This document shows positions 62,544-64,000 of a stretch of 64,000 nt of DNA, piece after piece; within the stretch, counting starts at the first letter, position 1, and each line of letters opens with the position of its first letter. A program made the translations under genes and the position numbers. The notes beneath the pieces are model-generated. The model was not told where the DNA came from. It ran no database searches and saw only the letters and a program-made list of their open reading frames with translations. The DNA is from Variovorax beijingensis (GTDB lineage Bacteria > Pseudomonadota > Gammaproteobacteria > Burkholderiales > Burkholderiaceae_C), in contig NZ_RXFQ01000003.1 in assembly GCF_003951285.1 (NCBI RefSeq), positions 310,001-374,000 on the forward strand, in the 5' to 3' direction.

Positions 62544-64000
62544 TCAGGCCGCGGGGCGGGGCGGCGTCTCGACCAGGTCGTCGTCGATATGCGGATCGGC
62601 CGGCTGCCCGCGCAGCTTGCGCACCGTGCGCCGGATCCAGTGCTCGATGTCGTCCACGTAGGTGAACACCGCCGGCACCACCAGCAGGCTCAGCACGGTC
62701 GAAGTGATCAACCCGCCGATCACCGCCATCGCCATCGGCGAACGGAAGCTCGAATCCGCGGTGCCAAGGCCCACGGCAATCGGCAGCATGCCCGCACCCA
62801 TGGCCAGCGTGGTCATGATGATGGGCCGCGCCCGCTTGTGGCAGGCGTCGCGCAGCGCGCCCCAGCGGCTCATGCCGTGGTCGCGGCGCGCCACGATGGC
62901 GTATTCCACCAGCAGGATCGAGTTCTTGGTGGCGATGCCCATCAGCATGATCAGGCCGATCAGCGACGGCATCGACAGCGCCTTCTGCCCGATCAGGAGA
63001 CCCACGAAGGCGCCGCCGAGCGCCAGCGGCAGCGCGCAGAGGATCGTCACCGGATGCAGGAAGTCCTTGAACAGCAGCACCAGCACGATGTAGATGCACA
63101 GCACGCCCGTGAGCATCGCAAGGCCGAAGCTGTTGAACAGTTCCGTCATCACCTCGGCGTCGCCCACCTCGGTCACGCGCACGCCGGGCGGGAGCTTCTG
63201 GATCGAGGGCAGCGCCGTGACCGCAGTCTTGGCATCGCCCAGGCCCACGCCCGAGAGCTCGATCTCGAAGTTGACGTTGCGCGAGCGGTCGTAGCGGTCG
63301 ATGACGGCGGGGCCGCCTTCCATCGTGAGCGAGGCCACCTGGCTCAGCATGACCGGGCCGCGCGTGCCGGGCACCGAGAGGCGGCCGAGCAGGTCGAGGT
63401 CCTGCCGCGCCGAGTCCTCGAGCTTCACCACGATGGGCACCTGCCGCTGTGCGAGGTTGAGCTTGGCCAGCGCCTGGTCGTAGTCGCCCAGCGTGGCCAC
63501 GCGCAGCGTCTCGGCGATGGCCGAGCTGGTCACGCCCAGGTCGGCGGCGCGCGCGAAGTCGGGGCGCACGGCGATCTCGGGGCGGATCAGGCTCGCGGTG
63601 GAAGTGATGTTGCCGAGACCGGGCACCGTGCGCAGGTCCTTCTCGACCGCGCTGGCGGCGCTGGCCAGAGCGGCGGGGTCTTCACCGGTGAGCGCGAGGA
63701 TGTATTTTTCACCCGAGCCGCCCAGGCCGACGGTGCTGCGCACGCCGGGCAGCGTTTCGAGCGCGGCGCGGATCTGGTTCTCGATCACCTGCTTGCGCGG
63801 ACGGTCGCCTCGCTCGTCGAGCTTGATGGTGAGCGTGGCCTTGCGCGTCTCGGGCGTGCCGAAGTTGGCGAAGGGATCGCCGCCCGCGCTGCCGCCGGCC
63901 ACGGTGGTGTAGACGCTGCGCACATGGTCGATCTTCATCACTCTGTGGCGCGTTTCCTCCGCGGCCGCAGTGGTCTGTGCGAGCGTGGAGCCGGGCGGGA
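62544..64000 (-). CDS. RND efflux permease, C-terminal part (5' end beyond window)
   Basis: The frame stays open to the right edge, so the start lies outside; about 485 residues are visible. They hold the second half of an HAE1-type RND permease: PPGSTLAQTTAAAEE, the docking-domain segment KIDHVRSVYTTVAGG, GRPxxx-type VPIVVKLEDSARQDLDLLGRLSVPG is cut short here, and the transmembrane region FVGLLIGQKALSMPSLIGLI with RPIIMTTLAMGAGMLPIA near residue 405 counted from 63941. It exports hydrophobic compounds or drugs with an inner membrane fusion protein. Substrate unknown. Confidence 0.92.
   Translation of the reverse strand, partial: PPGSTLAQTTAAAEETRHRVMKIDHVRSVYTTVAGGSAGGDPFANFGTPETRKATLTIKLDERGDRPRKQVIENQIRAALETLPGVRSTVGLGGSGEKYILALTGEDPAALASAASAVEKDLRTVPGLGNITSTASLIRPEIAVRPDFARAADLGVTSSAIAETLRVATLGDYDQALAKLNLAQRQVPIVVKLEDSARQDLDLLGRLSVPGTRGPVMLSQVASLTMEGGPAVIDRYDRSRNVNFEIELSGVGLGDAKTAVTALPSIQKLPPGVRVTEVGDAEVMTELFNSFGLAMLTGVLCIYIVLVLLFKDFLHPVTILCALPLALGGAFVGLLIGQKALSMPSLIGLIMLMGIATKNSILLVEYAIVARRDHGMSRWGALRDACHKRARPIIMTTLAMGAGMLPIAVGLGTADSSFRSPMAMAVIGGLITSTVLSLLVVPAVFTYVDDIEHWIRRTVRKLRGQPADPHIDDDLVETPPRPAA

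Overview
The window is GC-rich, densely coded DNA of a Burkholderiales type, most likely Comamonadaceae and Variovorax-like. This is inferred from gene content (red-type form I RubisCO operon, tripartite tricarboxylate/Bug transporter with TctDE-like regulators, NAD-linked soluble formate dehydrogenase) and from a family-typical intergenic repeat near 59.25-59.31 kb. No marker gene fixes the species. No tRNA, rRNA, CRISPR, insertion sequence or phage gene was seen.

About 54 kb (1-54 kb) reads as one methylotrophy-plus-autotrophy island. Positions 1-7.9 kb hold the tail of a HisA-like gene and then fhcBADC, a Fae paralogue and a fused pabBC gene: the tetrahydromethanopterin (H4MPT) formaldehyde-to-formate branch plus supply of its 4-aminobenzoate moiety. 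Positions 7.95-11.65 kb hold a HAD hydrolase, a MoxYX-like two-component system and a proline iminopeptidase. Positions 11.8-15.1 kb hold pqqABCDE. Positions 15.1-26.5 kb are a minus-strand xoxF-xoxG-xoxJ-(unknown)-(unknown)-beta-propeller-mxaD-mxaRSACKL run: a lanthanide methanol dehydrogenase, its cytochrome and the maturation genes normally tied to calcium MxaF, with no mxaF or mxaI here. Divergent from xoxF (27.0-34.1 kb) is an ABC exporter-like system, a beta-propeller, two periplasmic binding proteins and a TonB receptor, best read as a lanthanide-uptake (lut/ped-like) operon.

Positions 34.1-46.7 kb carry cbbR and the divergent cbbLSXYEZFPTKA operon, a Calvin cycle set lacking only a glyceraldehyde-phosphate dehydrogenase and general metabolism enzymes. 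Convergent with it, 46.7-52.7 kb encodes the formate dehydrogenase fdsGBA-fdhD-fdsD, with the divergent regulator fdsR. The logic is continuous: methanol to formaldehyde (XoxF/PQQ/lanthanide), formaldehyde to formate (H4MPT), formate to CO2 plus NADH (Fds), CO2 to biomass (Cbb).

From 54 kb onward the content is ordinary: a lipoprotein with two striking palindromes in its promoter, PPK2, an Hsp15-like protein, a TctDE-like pair with tctCBA, a peptidoglycan-binding protein, and the C-terminal part of an RND efflux pump running off the right edge.
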